A stretch of DNA of 13,330 nt, taken from Lachnospiraceae bacterium. GTDB taxonomy: Bacteria > Bacillota_A > Clostridia > Lachnospirales > Lachnospiraceae. The first letter of the stretch is position 1, and every line of letters starts with the position of its first letter. The notes below the pieces were generated by a model. The model was not told the DNA's origin and did not search any database. It saw only the letters and a list, made by a program, of their open reading frames with translations. This document shows, one piece after another, positions 7,375 to 13,330 of the stretch. The DNA lies in NCBI GenBank assembly GCA_017652545.1, contig JAGCAV010000459.1, forward strand, positions 1 through 13,330. The letters are read 5' to 3'. The position numbers were made by a program, and so were the translations under genes.

Positions 7375-8463
7375 ATGATCTCAAACCAGACCATCAAGCA
7401 TTCCATAGAAGACCTTCACAATATCACAAAAACGGATTTTGCCGTTTTTGATCTGGAGGGAGGCCTCATCGGAAAGACATGGGATGAAGCAGGCGATATG
7501 AAGGATACCGTCCGCCAGTTTTCTGCCTCTCCCGCAGACTCCCAGGAAGTGAAAGGCTGCCATTTCTTCAAGATCTATGACGATGGCGGCGCGGAGTATA
7601 TCCTGCTGGCAAAAGGCGCCGGAGATGATGTCCATACCCTGGGCCGGGTTGCTGTCAGCCAGATCATGGCGCTCATGACGGCATATGAAGACCGTTACGA
7701 CAAGAACAGCTTTATCCAGAACCTGATTCTCGACAACATGCTCCTTGTCGATATCTATAACAGGGCCAAGAAGCTCCACATTGAAAATGAAGTAAGGCGT
7801 CTCGTGTATATTGTGGAGACCGTTAACGAAAAAGACAGCACCGCCATGGAGATCATGCGCGGGCTCTTCATCGGAAGCGGACGGGATTTTATCACGGAAG
7901 TCGATGAGCACAGCATCATTCTGGTCCAGGAGCTGGAGGATGATCAGGAGTATGAATACGGCCTGTATACGGCCAATATGATCTGCGACATGATGAACAC
8001 GGAGGCCATGGCAAATGTCCGTGTCGCCTACGGTACCATCGTCAGGGATCTGCAGCAGGTTTCACGGTCGTACAAGGAAGCCAGGATGGCGCTGGACGTC
8101 GGACGGATCTTCTATACCGAGAAGCATATTCATGCCTACAATACACTGGGAATCGGCAGGCTGATCTATCAGCTGCCGATCAGCCTGTGCGAGATGTTCA
8201 TGAATGAGGTGTTTACAAAAGAAAAGCCGGAATCGTTTGATGAGGAGACCCTGATCACGATCAACAAGTTTTTCGAAAACAACCTGAATGTTTCCGAAAC
8301 AGCCAGGCAGCTGTTCGTACACCGGAATACGCTGGTGTACCGGCTGGAAAAACTGCAGAAAAGTACCGGCCTCGACATCCGCTCTTTTGACGACGCACTT
8401 ACTTTCAAGATCGCGCTGATGGTTGTCAATTACATGCGGTATGTGGAGAACCGGGACAGGTAA
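7375..8463 (+). CDS. CdaR/PucR-family transcriptional regulator
   Basis: The 362 residues match the sugar-diacid/purine-catabolism regulator family. The N-terminal ~110 residues form a probable sensor domain of unknown ligand, the middle part looks like the degenerate GGDEF-like region of this family, and the C-terminus holds the HTH_30 DNA-binding domain (about residues 303-335, NVSETARQLFVHRNTLVYRL, where VHRNTLVYRL is the family hallmark). It is likely cytoplasmic, with no membrane segment. The start ATG has a GAGG (7364-7367) 7 bases upstream. It sits after ugpC, separated by a strong terminator but with no convincing promoter in the 29 bases between, so read-through or a promoter inside ugpC may be used. 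The neighbour suggests control of carbohydrate uptake, which is an inference; the family call is firm. Confidence 0.9.
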   Translation: MISNQTIKHSIEDLHNITKTDFAVFDLEGGLIGKTWDEAGDMKDTVRQFSASPADSQEVKGCHFFKIYDDGGAEYILLAKGAGDDVHTLGRVAVSQIMALMTAYEDRYDKNSFIQNLILDNMLLVDIYNRAKKLHIENEVRRLVYIVETVNEKDSTAMEIMRGLFIGSGRDFITEVDEHSIILVQELEDDQEYEYGLYTANMICDMMNTEAMANVRVAYGTIVRDLQQVSRSYKEARMALDVGRIFYTEKHIHAYNTLGIGRLIYQLPISLCEMFMNEVFTKEKPESFDEETLITINKFFENNLNVSETARQLFVHRNTLVYRLEKLQKSTGLDIRSFDDALTFKIALMVVNYMRYVENRDR

Positions 8464-8474
8464 GACGGGATGAC

Positions 8475-8505
8475 GGGACAGAGCTTTTGCTCTGTCCCTT
8501 TTTTT
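8475..8505 (+). terminator. Intrinsic terminator after the CdaR/PucR regulator
   Basis: GGGACAGAGC (8475-8484) pairs perfectly with GCTCTGTCCC (8489-8498) around a TTTT loop, followed by seven T. The convergent kinase gene ends at 8517 on the other strand; read on the - strand the hairpin lacks a U-run, so it serves mainly the + strand. Confidence 0.96.
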
Positions 8506-8516
8506 GTTGTACCGGT

Positions 8517-9440
8517 TTACACGGGAGACAGTCCGAACTCCTCCGGCCTGAACCGGGGGCACACGTTTTCCTTGGTGGCGATGACGGAAGCTGCCAGACG
8601 GGTGCCGATCTCACAGGCCTCCGCCAGCGTTTTCCCATAGGTAAGGCCGATCGCCACGCCCGCGAAGAAGGCATCACCGGCACCTGTCGTGTCGATCACA
8701 TCCACTGTCTGTGGCGGGCAGTAGCCGCTCTTTCCGTTCTTTTCGGCATAGACCGCTCCCTGCTCTCCCATCGTAACAACGATGCGCGGGATGTTCGCCA
8801 GTACGATCCGGTCCGCGATGATGTGCTGGATCTCGTCGATGCTGTCATACCGGTAGTCTTCCGAGAAGAGCATCCCGGCTTCCTGCACGTTGCAGACGAT
8901 GCAGCTGGTGCGCTGGAGCAGGTCACGGCGTTCCATGGCCAGAGACATGTTGGAAACGACAGCGTAGACATCCTTGCCGTGTTTTTCGGCAAGGGAAAGG
9001 ATCTGCTGGATCTGGTGAGGATCCATGTCGATCTCGACGATAATGCTGTCCGCATTGGAAAAGATCTCGTCTCCGTGCTCATTCAGGATGTCAGTGATCT
9101 CTTTCAGATCGGGCCGTTTGGATATGGAGCCCATGACATCGCCGTTGTTGTCGAAAATGGCAAGCCATGTTCCCAGACCGTCTTCCGTGCGCCGCATATA
9201 TCTCGTATCGACCTTATGCTGGTTCAGCTTTTCAATGACATCCGTGCTGGTGCCGGAATGATCCACGATGCTTACGAAAGTGGGTCTCAATTCCACATTG
9301 GCGATATCTTCCACGACATTCCGGCTGACGCCGCCGTGGACCTGAACCACACGGCCCATATTTCTGCCGTCCGGAATGTACTGCGTGAGCGGATATCCCT
9401 TGATGTCTACAAAACAAGCGCCGAATACGACAATACCCAT
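8517..9440 (-). CDS. PfkB-family carbohydrate/nucleoside kinase
   Basis: This is a cytoplasmic ribokinase-family enzyme transferring phosphate from ATP to a sugar or nucleoside. The 307 residues are normal for the family. The N-terminus MGIVVFGACFVDIKGYP and the GG motif HGGVSRN (35-41) form the substrate-binding part, though typical PfkB proteins have Ala/Gly-rich residues after GG. The C-terminal signature DTTGAGDAFFAGVAIG (250-265) supplies the anion hole and the catalytic base Asp256. The start has an AAGGAG site (complement of 9449-9454) 8 bases upstream, and a good promoter precedes it. It is divergent from metK and stands alone. Pseudouridine, ribose and adenosine are all possible substrates; I cannot choose from sequence. 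Family certain, substrate unknown. Confidence 0.92.
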   Translation of the reverse strand: MGIVVFGACFVDIKGYPLTQYIPDGRNMGRVVQVHGGVSRNVVEDIANVELRPTFVSIVDHSGTSTDVIEKLNQHKVDTRYMRRTEDGLGTWLAIFDNNGDVMGSISKRPDLKEITDILNEHGDEIFSNADSIIVEIDMDPHQIQQILSLAEKHGKDVYAVVSNMSLAMERRDLLQRTSCIVCNVQEAGMLFSEDYRYDSIDEIQHIIADRIVLANIPRIVVTMGEQGAVYAEKNGKSGYCPPQTVDVIDTTGAGDAFFAGVAIGLTYGKTLAEACEIGTRLAASVIATKENVCPRFRPEEFGLSPV

Positions 9441-9502
9441 GACCCGTTCTCCTTCCTGTTCCGAATTTTACTGTCCTGCTGCTGATATTTCCGTACAGTA
9501 AT

Positions 9503-9532
9503 GTTATACCGCATCGGATGGGGATTTGGCAA
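9503..9532 (-). promoter_or_regulatory. Sigma-A promoter of the PfkB-family kinase gene
   Basis: On the - strand, TTGCCA (complement of 9527-9532) and TATAAC (complement of 9503-9508) are separated by 18 bases, each one mismatch from consensus. It points to the kinase start at 9440, giving a leader of roughly 55 bases. Confidence 0.7.
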
Positions 9533-9544
9533 TCCTGTCTCCCC

Positions 9545-9573
9545 TTGACGAACCTTCACATACGGATTATAGT
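9545..9573 (+). promoter_or_regulatory. Sigma-A promoter of the SAM riboswitch-metK transcript
   Basis: TTGACG (9545-9550) and TATAGT (9568-9573) are 17 bases apart, each one mismatch from consensus. Transcription would begin near 9580, about 85 bases before the riboswitch P1 stem. It is back to back with the kinase promoter, with only 12 bases between the two -35 boxes. Confidence 0.8.
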
Positions 9574-9662
9574 ATGATATCAGGATCGACGCCCGAAGGG
9601 CGGAATCATCCGGGACAATATTTTTAATCCTGCTGTCATGGCAAGAGATAAAATACATAGGG

Positions 9663-9772
9663 TAACTCTTATTCAGAGTGGTGGAGATACATAGGATCTG
9701 TGAAGCCACGGCAACCCCGTCCACCGGGCGGAAGGTGCCAGCCTGAGCGAGACATCTCGAACAATAAGGGGA
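9663..9772 (+). promoter_or_regulatory. SAM-I (S-box) riboswitch aptamer
   Basis: The element binds S-adenosylmethionine and turns off metK when SAM is plentiful. P1 is CTCTTATT (9666-9673) with AATAAGGG (9763-9770), 8 pairs. The conserved S-box core is visible: CAGAG after P1, the kink-turn/pseudoknot arm with GTGAAGCCAC, then GGCAACC (9711-9717), GGTGCC (9734-9739) and a P4 hairpin CGAGA/TCTCG (9748-9759). The gene downstream, metK, is a standard target. Identification rests on these motifs and on context. Confidence 0.95.
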
Positions 9773-9817
9773 ATGCTTTTTTATTGCAGTCCGCCTTTTT
9801 GCGGGCTTTATTTTTTT
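9766..9817 (+). terminator. Riboswitch expression platform: terminator with competing antiterminator
   Basis: The terminator stem is AGTCCGC (9788-9794) with GCGGGCT (9801-9807), 7 pairs including one G-U, followed by TTATTTTTTT. A competing antiterminator can form: 9770-9776 (GGAATGC) with 9786-9792 (GCAGTCC), one mismatch, extended by AAGG (9766-9769) with CCTT (9794-9797) across a bulged G. It uses both the 3' strand of P1 and the 5' arm of the terminator, so SAM binding, which stabilises P1, would free the terminator. This is a SAM OFF switch acting on transcription. Confidence 0.9.
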
Positions 9818-9840
9818 GGTATCAGTAAAGGAGACACAAA

Positions 9841-11028
9841 ATGGAAAAACTTTTATTTACTTCAGAGTCTGTCACAGAGGGACATCCTGACAAGATGTGC
9901 GACCAGATCTCGGATGCGATCCTGGACGCGATCATGGAAAAGGACCCGATGAGCCGGGTGGCCTGTGAAACAGCAACCACCACCGGCCTGGTGCTGGTGA
10001 TGGGCGAGATCACGACGAACGCGTATGTCGATATCCAGAAGATCGTTCGCGATACGGTCAGGGAGATCGGCTATGACCGCGGAAAATACGGCTTTGACGC
10101 GGATACATGCGCTGTGATCACTGCGATCGATGAGCAGTCTGCCGATATCGCCATGGGTGTGGACAAAGCGCTGGAAGCAAAGGAAAACCGGATGAGCGAG
10201 GATGAGATCGAGGCGATCGGAGCCGGGGATCAGGGCATGATGTTCGGATACGCGACCAATGAGACGCCGGAACTGATGCCGTTTGCCATCTCTACGGCGC
10301 ACCGCCTTGCCAGACAGCTGACAAAGGTTCGTAAGGACGGGACGCTTCCCTACCTCCGTCCGGACGGAAAGACACAGGTGACGGTGGAATATCATGACGG
10401 AAAGCCGGCCCGGCTGGACGCGGTGGTGCTTTCGACCCAGCACAATCCCGAAGTGACACAGGAACAGATCCATGCGGACATCAAGAAATATGTGTTTGAT
10501 CCGATCCTCCCGGCAGATATGGTTGATGAAAATACAAAAATGTTCATCAACCCCACTGGAAGGTTTGTGATCGGCGGACCGCACGGTGATTCCGGCCTGA
10601 CCGGCCGCAAGATCATTGTGGATACCTACGGCGGCGCTGCCAGACACGGCGGCGGAGCTTTCTCCGGAAAAGACTGCACGAAGGTGGACCGGAGCGCGGC
10701 ATACGCGGCCCGCTATGTCGCCAAGAACATTGTGGCAGCGGGTCTGGCGGACAAATGTGAGATCCAGCTTTCCTACGCCATCGGTGTGGCTCAGCCGACA
10801 TCCGTCATGGTGGATACCTTCGGGACAGGAAAGCTTTCAAATGAGAAACTGACGGAGATCGTCCGGGAACACTTTGATCTGCGTCCGGCGGACATCATCC
10901 GCATGCTGGATCTGCGCAGACCGATCTATAAGCAGACGGCGGCATACGGTCATTTCGGAAGAACCGATGTGGATCTGCCCTGGGAAGCGACAGATAAGGC
11001 CGTTCTGCTGAAGAAGTATCTGGCGTGA
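9841..11028 (+). CDS. metK: S-adenosylmethionine synthetase (methionine adenosyltransferase)
   Basis: The enzyme makes SAM from methionine and ATP, releasing phosphate and pyrophosphate, in the cytoplasm, and is normally a tetramer. The 395 residues match the family length. Visible hallmarks are the N-terminal [12 protein letters not shown] with catalytic His15, signature 1 [12 protein letters not shown] (127-138) and the phosphate-binding loop GGGAFSGKD (270-278). The next residue is Cys where many homologues have Pro (GKDPTKVDRS), a mild variation. The ATG has AAAGGAG (9827-9833) 7 bases upstream. It is controlled by the SAM-I riboswitch directly before it, and the SDR gene follows 40 bases later with no terminator between. 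Confidence 0.98.
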   Translation: MEKLLFTSESVTEGHPDKMCDQISDAILDAIMEKDPMSRVACETATTTGLVLVMGEITTNAYVDIQKIVRDTVREIGYDRGKYGFDADTCAVITAIDEQSADIAMGVDKALEAKENRMSEDEIEAIGAGDQGMMFGYATNETPELMPFAISTAHRLARQLTKVRKDGTLPYLRPDGKTQVTVEYHDGKPARLDAVVLSTQHNPEVTQEQIHADIKKYVFDPILPADMVDENTKMFINPTGRFVIGGPHGDSGLTGRKIIVDTYGGAARHGGGAFSGKDCTKVDRSAAYAARYVAKNIVAAGLADKCEIQLSYAIGVAQPTSVMVDTFGTGKLSNEKLTEIVREHFDLRPADIIRMLDLRRPIYKQTAAYGHFGRTDVDLPWEATDKAVLLKKYLA

Positions 11029-11068
11029 CGTGCAGGATTGTGACTGCCCTCCTGAAAGGCCATCTATC

Positions 11069-11800
11069 ATGAAAACAGATCTGACGAGTAAAACAGCGAC
11101 CATCACAGGCGCGTCCGGCGGAATCGGGAAAGCGATCAGCCTGATGCTGGCAGGTCAGCGCATGAACCTTGTGCTGGTCGGAAGAAATGAGAAAAAACTG
11201 CGTGAAACCGAAGAGGCGGCAAAAGGACTCGGCGCACAGACCTTTGTGTGCAGGGGAGACATCCGGGATCTGACGTTTACGCAGGAGATCCTGTCGGCGG
11301 CAGTTGAGCGCTTCGGCGGACTGGATGTTCTGATCAACTGTGCCGGTCTGGCGCAGCATGATCCATTTGAGGAGGTCACGCCTGCCCAGTTCGATGACAT
11401 CATGGCAGTCAATGTCCGCGCACCGTATTTCCTCTGCCAGGGAGCGCTGCCGCTGCTGCGCGGGTCCGGGATGGCCACGATCATCAACATCTGTTCGGTC
11501 GTGGCACACAAGGGCTATCCGCAGCAGAGTGTTTATGCTGCCAGCAAGCACGCGCTTCTCGGTCTGTCGAAATCGCTGGCAAACGAAGTCTTCCGGGATG
11601 ATATTCGGGTCCATGTCATCAGCCCCGGAGGTGTATTCACAGATATGGGCGCGCTGGCCCGCCCGGATCTGACACCGGACGGCATGACGCTGCCGGAGGA
11701 TATAGCCGATATCGTGCTGTTCCTTCTGGAACATCGTTGTGCCAATGCGGTGATCGATGAGATTCAGGTACACAGGACAAATAAGGAGCCATTTGCGTAA
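11069..11800 (+). CDS. Short-chain dehydrogenase/reductase (SDR)
   Basis: This is a classical SDR oxidoreductase using NAD(P)H. With ATG 11069 it has 243 residues, typical for the family. The Rossmann dinucleotide motif is TGASGGIG (13-20), the structural motif NCAG lies at 90-93, and the catalytic set is Asn115, Ser143, Tyr156 and Lys160 (YAASK). An Arg at 39 (VGRN) after beta-2 hints at NADP preference. I prefer ATG 11069 because GAAAGG lies about 9 bases upstream and the fold starts right after; an in-frame GTG at 11030, 1 base after metK, would add 13 residues unlike the family. The distance to metK and the terminator behind it put the gene in the metK transcript, under SAM-riboswitch control. 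The substrate is unknown; resemblance to 3-oxoacyl-ACP-reductase-type SDRs is generic. Confidence 0.9.
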   Translation: MKTDLTSKTATITGASGGIGKAISLMLAGQRMNLVLVGRNEKKLRETEEAAKGLGAQTFVCRGDIRDLTFTQEILSAAVERFGGLDVLINCAGLAQHDPFEEVTPAQFDDIMAVNVRAPYFLCQGALPLLRGSGMATIINICSVVAHKGYPQQSVYAASKHALLGLSKSLANEVFRDDIRVHVISPGGVFTDMGALARPDLTPDGMTLPEDIADIVLFLLEHRCANAVIDEIQVHRTNKEPFA

Positions 11801-11816
11801 CTCACACTTGACTCAT

Positions 11817-11848
11817 AAAAAACTCCGGCTTTTCGGCCGGAGTTTTTT
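11817..11848 (+). terminator. Intrinsic terminator of the metK-SDR operon
   Basis: ACTCCGGC (11822-11829) pairs with GCCGGAGT (11836-11843), flanked by an A-run before and TTTTTT (11843-11848) after, so the stem can extend by A-T pairs. The symmetry would let it work on both strands. Confidence 0.95.
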
Positions 11849-12178
11849 AAAAGGAAAGAGAAAAAATAAAAATGTTTGAGGGAGTTCTCCACGAATTGCT
11901 CCGTGGAAACGGGTTATGAACCTGCTGCGCAACCGTTTTGCGGATCCACAGCACATATCAGTTGTCATCTGATATGCTGATATCATACCGGTTGATTGTG
12001 TTGAATTTGTGTCCGTAAAATGAATAAAAACGAAAATCCGGGAAGAAACTCTTAAGGAATGGAGAAATAATATAATCTGGTAAAAGACTGGAGAAACCAA
12101 AGAAGGCCACGCAACTTTGATTATAGCGGCAATATATCTGCGAATAAATATTTATTTGATAAATTTACAGAAAACTGC
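11849..12178. other. Long AT-rich intergenic stretch without a convincing gene
   Basis: I see no protein gene with a ribosome binding site here. The first ~130 bases hold a hairpin cluster (separate entry). A weak promoter-like pair, TTGATT (11992-11997) and TAAAAT (12016-12021) with an 18-base spacer, could start a transcript near 12028, but no product or terminator follows it. The motif AGAAACCAAAGAA (12092-12104) recurs with one change at 12222-12234 inside the ncRNA candidate. The last ~50 bases are nearly all A/T and act plausibly as an UP element for the next promoter. Confidence 0.5.
11888..11976. other. Hairpin cluster with mutually exclusive pairings, possible structured RNA
   Basis: TCCACG (11888-11893) can pair with CGTGGA (11902-11907). 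The same GTGGA (11903-11907) can instead pair with TCCAC (11945-11949), enclosing AACGG/CCGTT and GGTT/AACC helices. A separate perfect 8-bp hairpin, CATATCAG (11954-11961) with CTGATATG (11969-11976), follows. No U-run, promoter or gene explains it. I do not recognise a known RNA class, and the active strand is not determined. Confidence 0.4.
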
Positions 12179-12207
12179 TTGACAAAGGTCCAATCGCATA
12201 CTATAAT
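12179..12207 (+). promoter_or_regulatory. Perfect consensus sigma-A promoter of the ncRNA candidate
   Basis: TTGACA (12179-12184) and TATAAT (12202-12207) match consensus fully with the optimal 17-base spacer. The ~45 bases upstream are almost pure A/T (such as AAATATTTATTTGATAAATT), like the UP elements of very active promoters. Transcription would start near 12214. Confidence 0.9.
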
Positions 12208-12213
12208 GTGGTC

Positions 12214-12477
12214 ACAAACAAAGAAACCAGAGAAATCTCACAAAGGATCCGTGAGAGAAAAGCAACTGGTAACCGATCAATATTTTCACAGGAGGGCGGA
12301 CCATTGAAATAAGCAGCCTTATCCCTTAAGATCATTCGAAAGAGCGTAAAAGACTTTGGGTTGATGAAGGGAACAAACTTCTGGGAAAACTTAATAGAAA
12401 GAGAGGTTATAAAGTGAAACTTAGAGAAATTCATTAAAGGGGCCATTCGATGACGAGAAAGTCGAATGGCCCTTTTT
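12214..12477 (+). ncRNA. Unrecognised stand-alone small RNA of about 265 bases
   Basis: A perfect promoter and a very strong terminator frame a stretch with no convincing protein gene, the usual layout of an abundant regulatory or housekeeping RNA. A clear 5' hairpin, TCTCAC (12236-12241) with GTGAGA (12251-12256), is followed by several weak ones (ATAAG/CTTAT, GAAG/CTTC). I could not match it to RNase P RNA, tmRNA, SRP RNA, 6S RNA or common riboswitches by their core motifs, though 6S-like RNAs are poorly recognised by eye. It also contains AGGAGGG (12290-12296) before a 2-codon TTG-AAA-TAA, and GAGAGG (12401-12406) before a 7-codon GTG frame (12414-12437), so a transcript for tiny peptides or a decayed small gene remains possible. 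The neighbours (metK operon upstream, aminopeptidase convergent downstream) do not suggest a target. The existence of a transcript is likely; its function is unknown. Confidence 0.65.
12436..12477 (+). terminator. Strong intrinsic terminator of the ncRNA candidate, probably shared with the convergent aminopeptidase gene
   Basis: GGGCCATTCGA (12440-12450) pairs perfectly with TCGAATGGCCC (12462-12472), extended by AAAG/TTTT pairs to about 15 bp, with an 11-base loop and five T after it. On the - strand it lies just after the stop at 12493 and has a short T-run, so it may stop transcription from both sides. Confidence 0.93.
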
Positions 12478-12492
12478 CATTGCACGTATTCT

Positions 12493-13329
12493 TCAGATTT
12501 CCCGGGTCGCTTCCCTGAGCCAGTCTCTGACATCAGCCGGGACAAGCGGACCGATCGTCTCATAGACGCGGCAGTGATACTCATTAAGCCGCTGTCTTTC
12601 CTTATCGCTCATCAATTCCGGTATGACGCCGTCCAGATCGAAGGGGACCAGCGTCAGCGACTCAAATCTCATGAACTGTCCGCAGGGCTGTTTTTCCGCT
12701 TTCTTACAGATCACCAGGTTCTCATGACGAATCCCGAACTGCCCCGGCAGATAATACCCCGGCTCGTTTGAAGTGACCATCCCCTCTTCCATCACTGTCT
12801 GCGGCTTGCGCCCCGGATATGACCTGTAATGGAAACTGTTGGGAGCTTCATGAACATTCAGGACAAAGCCCACGCCGTGACCTGTTCCGTGATTGAAATC
12901 CTCACCGATCTCCCAGAGCGGTTCCCTTGCAAGATAGTCAAAATTGATGCCGCTGCAGCCGTACAGGAAATGGGCTGAGGCAAGGTTCAGATGACCACGC
13001 AGAACGCGTGTAAAGAATTCTTTTTCCTTTTCAGAAACCTTCCCAAGGACGATGGTCCTGGTGATATCCGTGGTGCCGTCCAGGTACTGTCCGCCGCTGT
13101 CTGTGAGCAGCATTCCCTCTGCGAGAATGGGAACGCTGCTCTCTTCCGTTGCGGAATAGTGCATAATGGCAGCATGCTCTTTGTATGCAATGATCGGGTC
13201 AAAACTCGGTCCCAAATAGTCTTCGCCGTCACGGCGGAATTCTTCCAACTTATCGGCCGCGGACAGTTCCGTAATCTCTTCCTTTCCCACGTGCGTTTTC
13301 AGCCAGTGAATAAACCGGGTAACAGCCAC
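12493..13329 (-). CDS. Xaa-Pro aminopeptidase (M24B, three-domain XPNPEP1-like), 5' partial
   Basis: This metallopeptidase removes an N-terminal residue that is followed by proline, in the cytoplasm. Only the C-terminal ~279 residues are in the window; the frame runs past its edge and the apparent GTG start at 13329 is internal. The pita-bread domain shows all five metal ligands (numbered from that Val): Asp77 in LLTDSGG, Asp88 in DGTTDITRT, His151 in HGTGHGVG, Glu189 in SNEPGYY and Glu203 in RHENLV. The last ~55 residues (from LTLVPFDLDGVIPELM) match the M24_C extension of the eukaryotic-type three-domain aminopeptidase P, so the full protein should be about 600 residues. The gene is convergent with the ncRNA candidate and shares its terminator region. 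No anomaly is visible. Confidence 0.94.
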   Translation of the reverse strand: MAVTRFIHWLKTHVGKEEITELSAADKLEEFRRDGEDYLGPSFDPIIAYKEHAAIMHYSATEESSVPILAEGMLLTDSGGQYLDGTTDITRTIVLGKVSEKEKEFFTRVLRGHLNLASAHFLYGCSGINFDYLAREPLWEIGEDFNHGTGHGVGFVLNVHEAPNSFHYRSYPGRKPQTVMEEGMVTSNEPGYYLPGQFGIRHENLVICKKAEKQPCGQFMRFESLTLVPFDLDGVIPELMSDKERQRLNEYHCRVYETIGPLVPADVRDWLREATREI

Positions 13330-13330
13330 A

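Noticed and set aside
8487..9485. Open frame of 332 codons on the + strand opposite the PfkB kinase
   Set aside because: The - strand frame has full PfkB motifs, a ribosome binding site and a promoter; the + frame has none and begins inside a terminator.
11030..11068. GTG start for the SDR directly after metK
   Set aside because: It adds 13 residues (MQDCDCPPERPSI) not expected in SDRs, while ATG 11069 has GAAAGG at a proper distance.
11813..12100. 95-codon frame on the - strand
   Set aside because: It ends across the metK-SDR terminator, lacks a ribosome binding site and resembles no family; composition fits translated AT-rich spacer.
12201..12446. 81-codon frame on the - strand
   Set aside because: It would be antisense to the ncRNA candidate, has no clear ribosome binding site and reads like random AT-rich translation.

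Overview
The window looks like a chromosomal segment from a Gram-positive anaerobe of the class Clostridia, most likely the family Lachnospiraceae. This is inferred from a MurT/GatD lipid II amidation pair, strong AGGAGG-type ribosome binding sites, a SAM-I riboswitch before metK, a UgpC/MsmK-type sugar ABC ATPase next to a CdaR/PucR regulator, moderate GC in genes and AT-rich intergenic regions. No plasmid, phage or transposon module, rRNA, tRNA or CRISPR array was seen.

Region 1 (1-5920, + strand) is a tightly packed five-gene run, apparently one operon for cell-wall metabolism. It begins with the 3' part of an N-acetylmuramoyl-L-alanine amidase fused to a serine beta-lactamase/PBP-like domain. 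Then come murT and gatD (amidation of lipid II D-glutamate) and an exported D-Ala-D-Ala carboxypeptidase with a transmembrane anchor and a charged cytoplasmic tail. The last gene is a tyrosine-recombinase-like protein that seems to lack key catalytic residues. Gaps are 4 to 20 bases. Together the enzymes would cut, amidate and trim peptidoglycan stem peptides; the recombinase-like gene is the odd member.

Region 2 (5921-8505, + strand) carries the shared sugar ABC-transporter ATPase (ugpC/msmK type), a strong intrinsic terminator, a CdaR/PucR-type regulator and a second strong terminator. It looks like a carbon-uptake ATPase and a possible regulator of carbohydrate use.

Region 3 (8517-11848) has a PfkB-family sugar or nucleoside kinase on the - strand, divergent from metK. 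The two promoters lie back to back. metK is preceded by a complete SAM-I riboswitch with terminator and antiterminator, and a short-chain dehydrogenase/reductase follows it before a shared terminator, so the reductase is probably also under SAM control.

Region 4 (11849-12478) holds no convincing protein gene. It contains a cluster of hairpins with mutually exclusive pairings (11888-11976). It also contains a perfect sigma-A consensus promoter (TTGACA, 17 bases, TATAAT) that would drive a stand-alone transcript of about 265 bases ending at a very strong terminator. I do not recognise that RNA; it is the best candidate here for something undescribed.

Region 5 (12493-13330, - strand) is the 3' part of a three-domain Xaa-Pro aminopeptidase (M24B) running out of the window.
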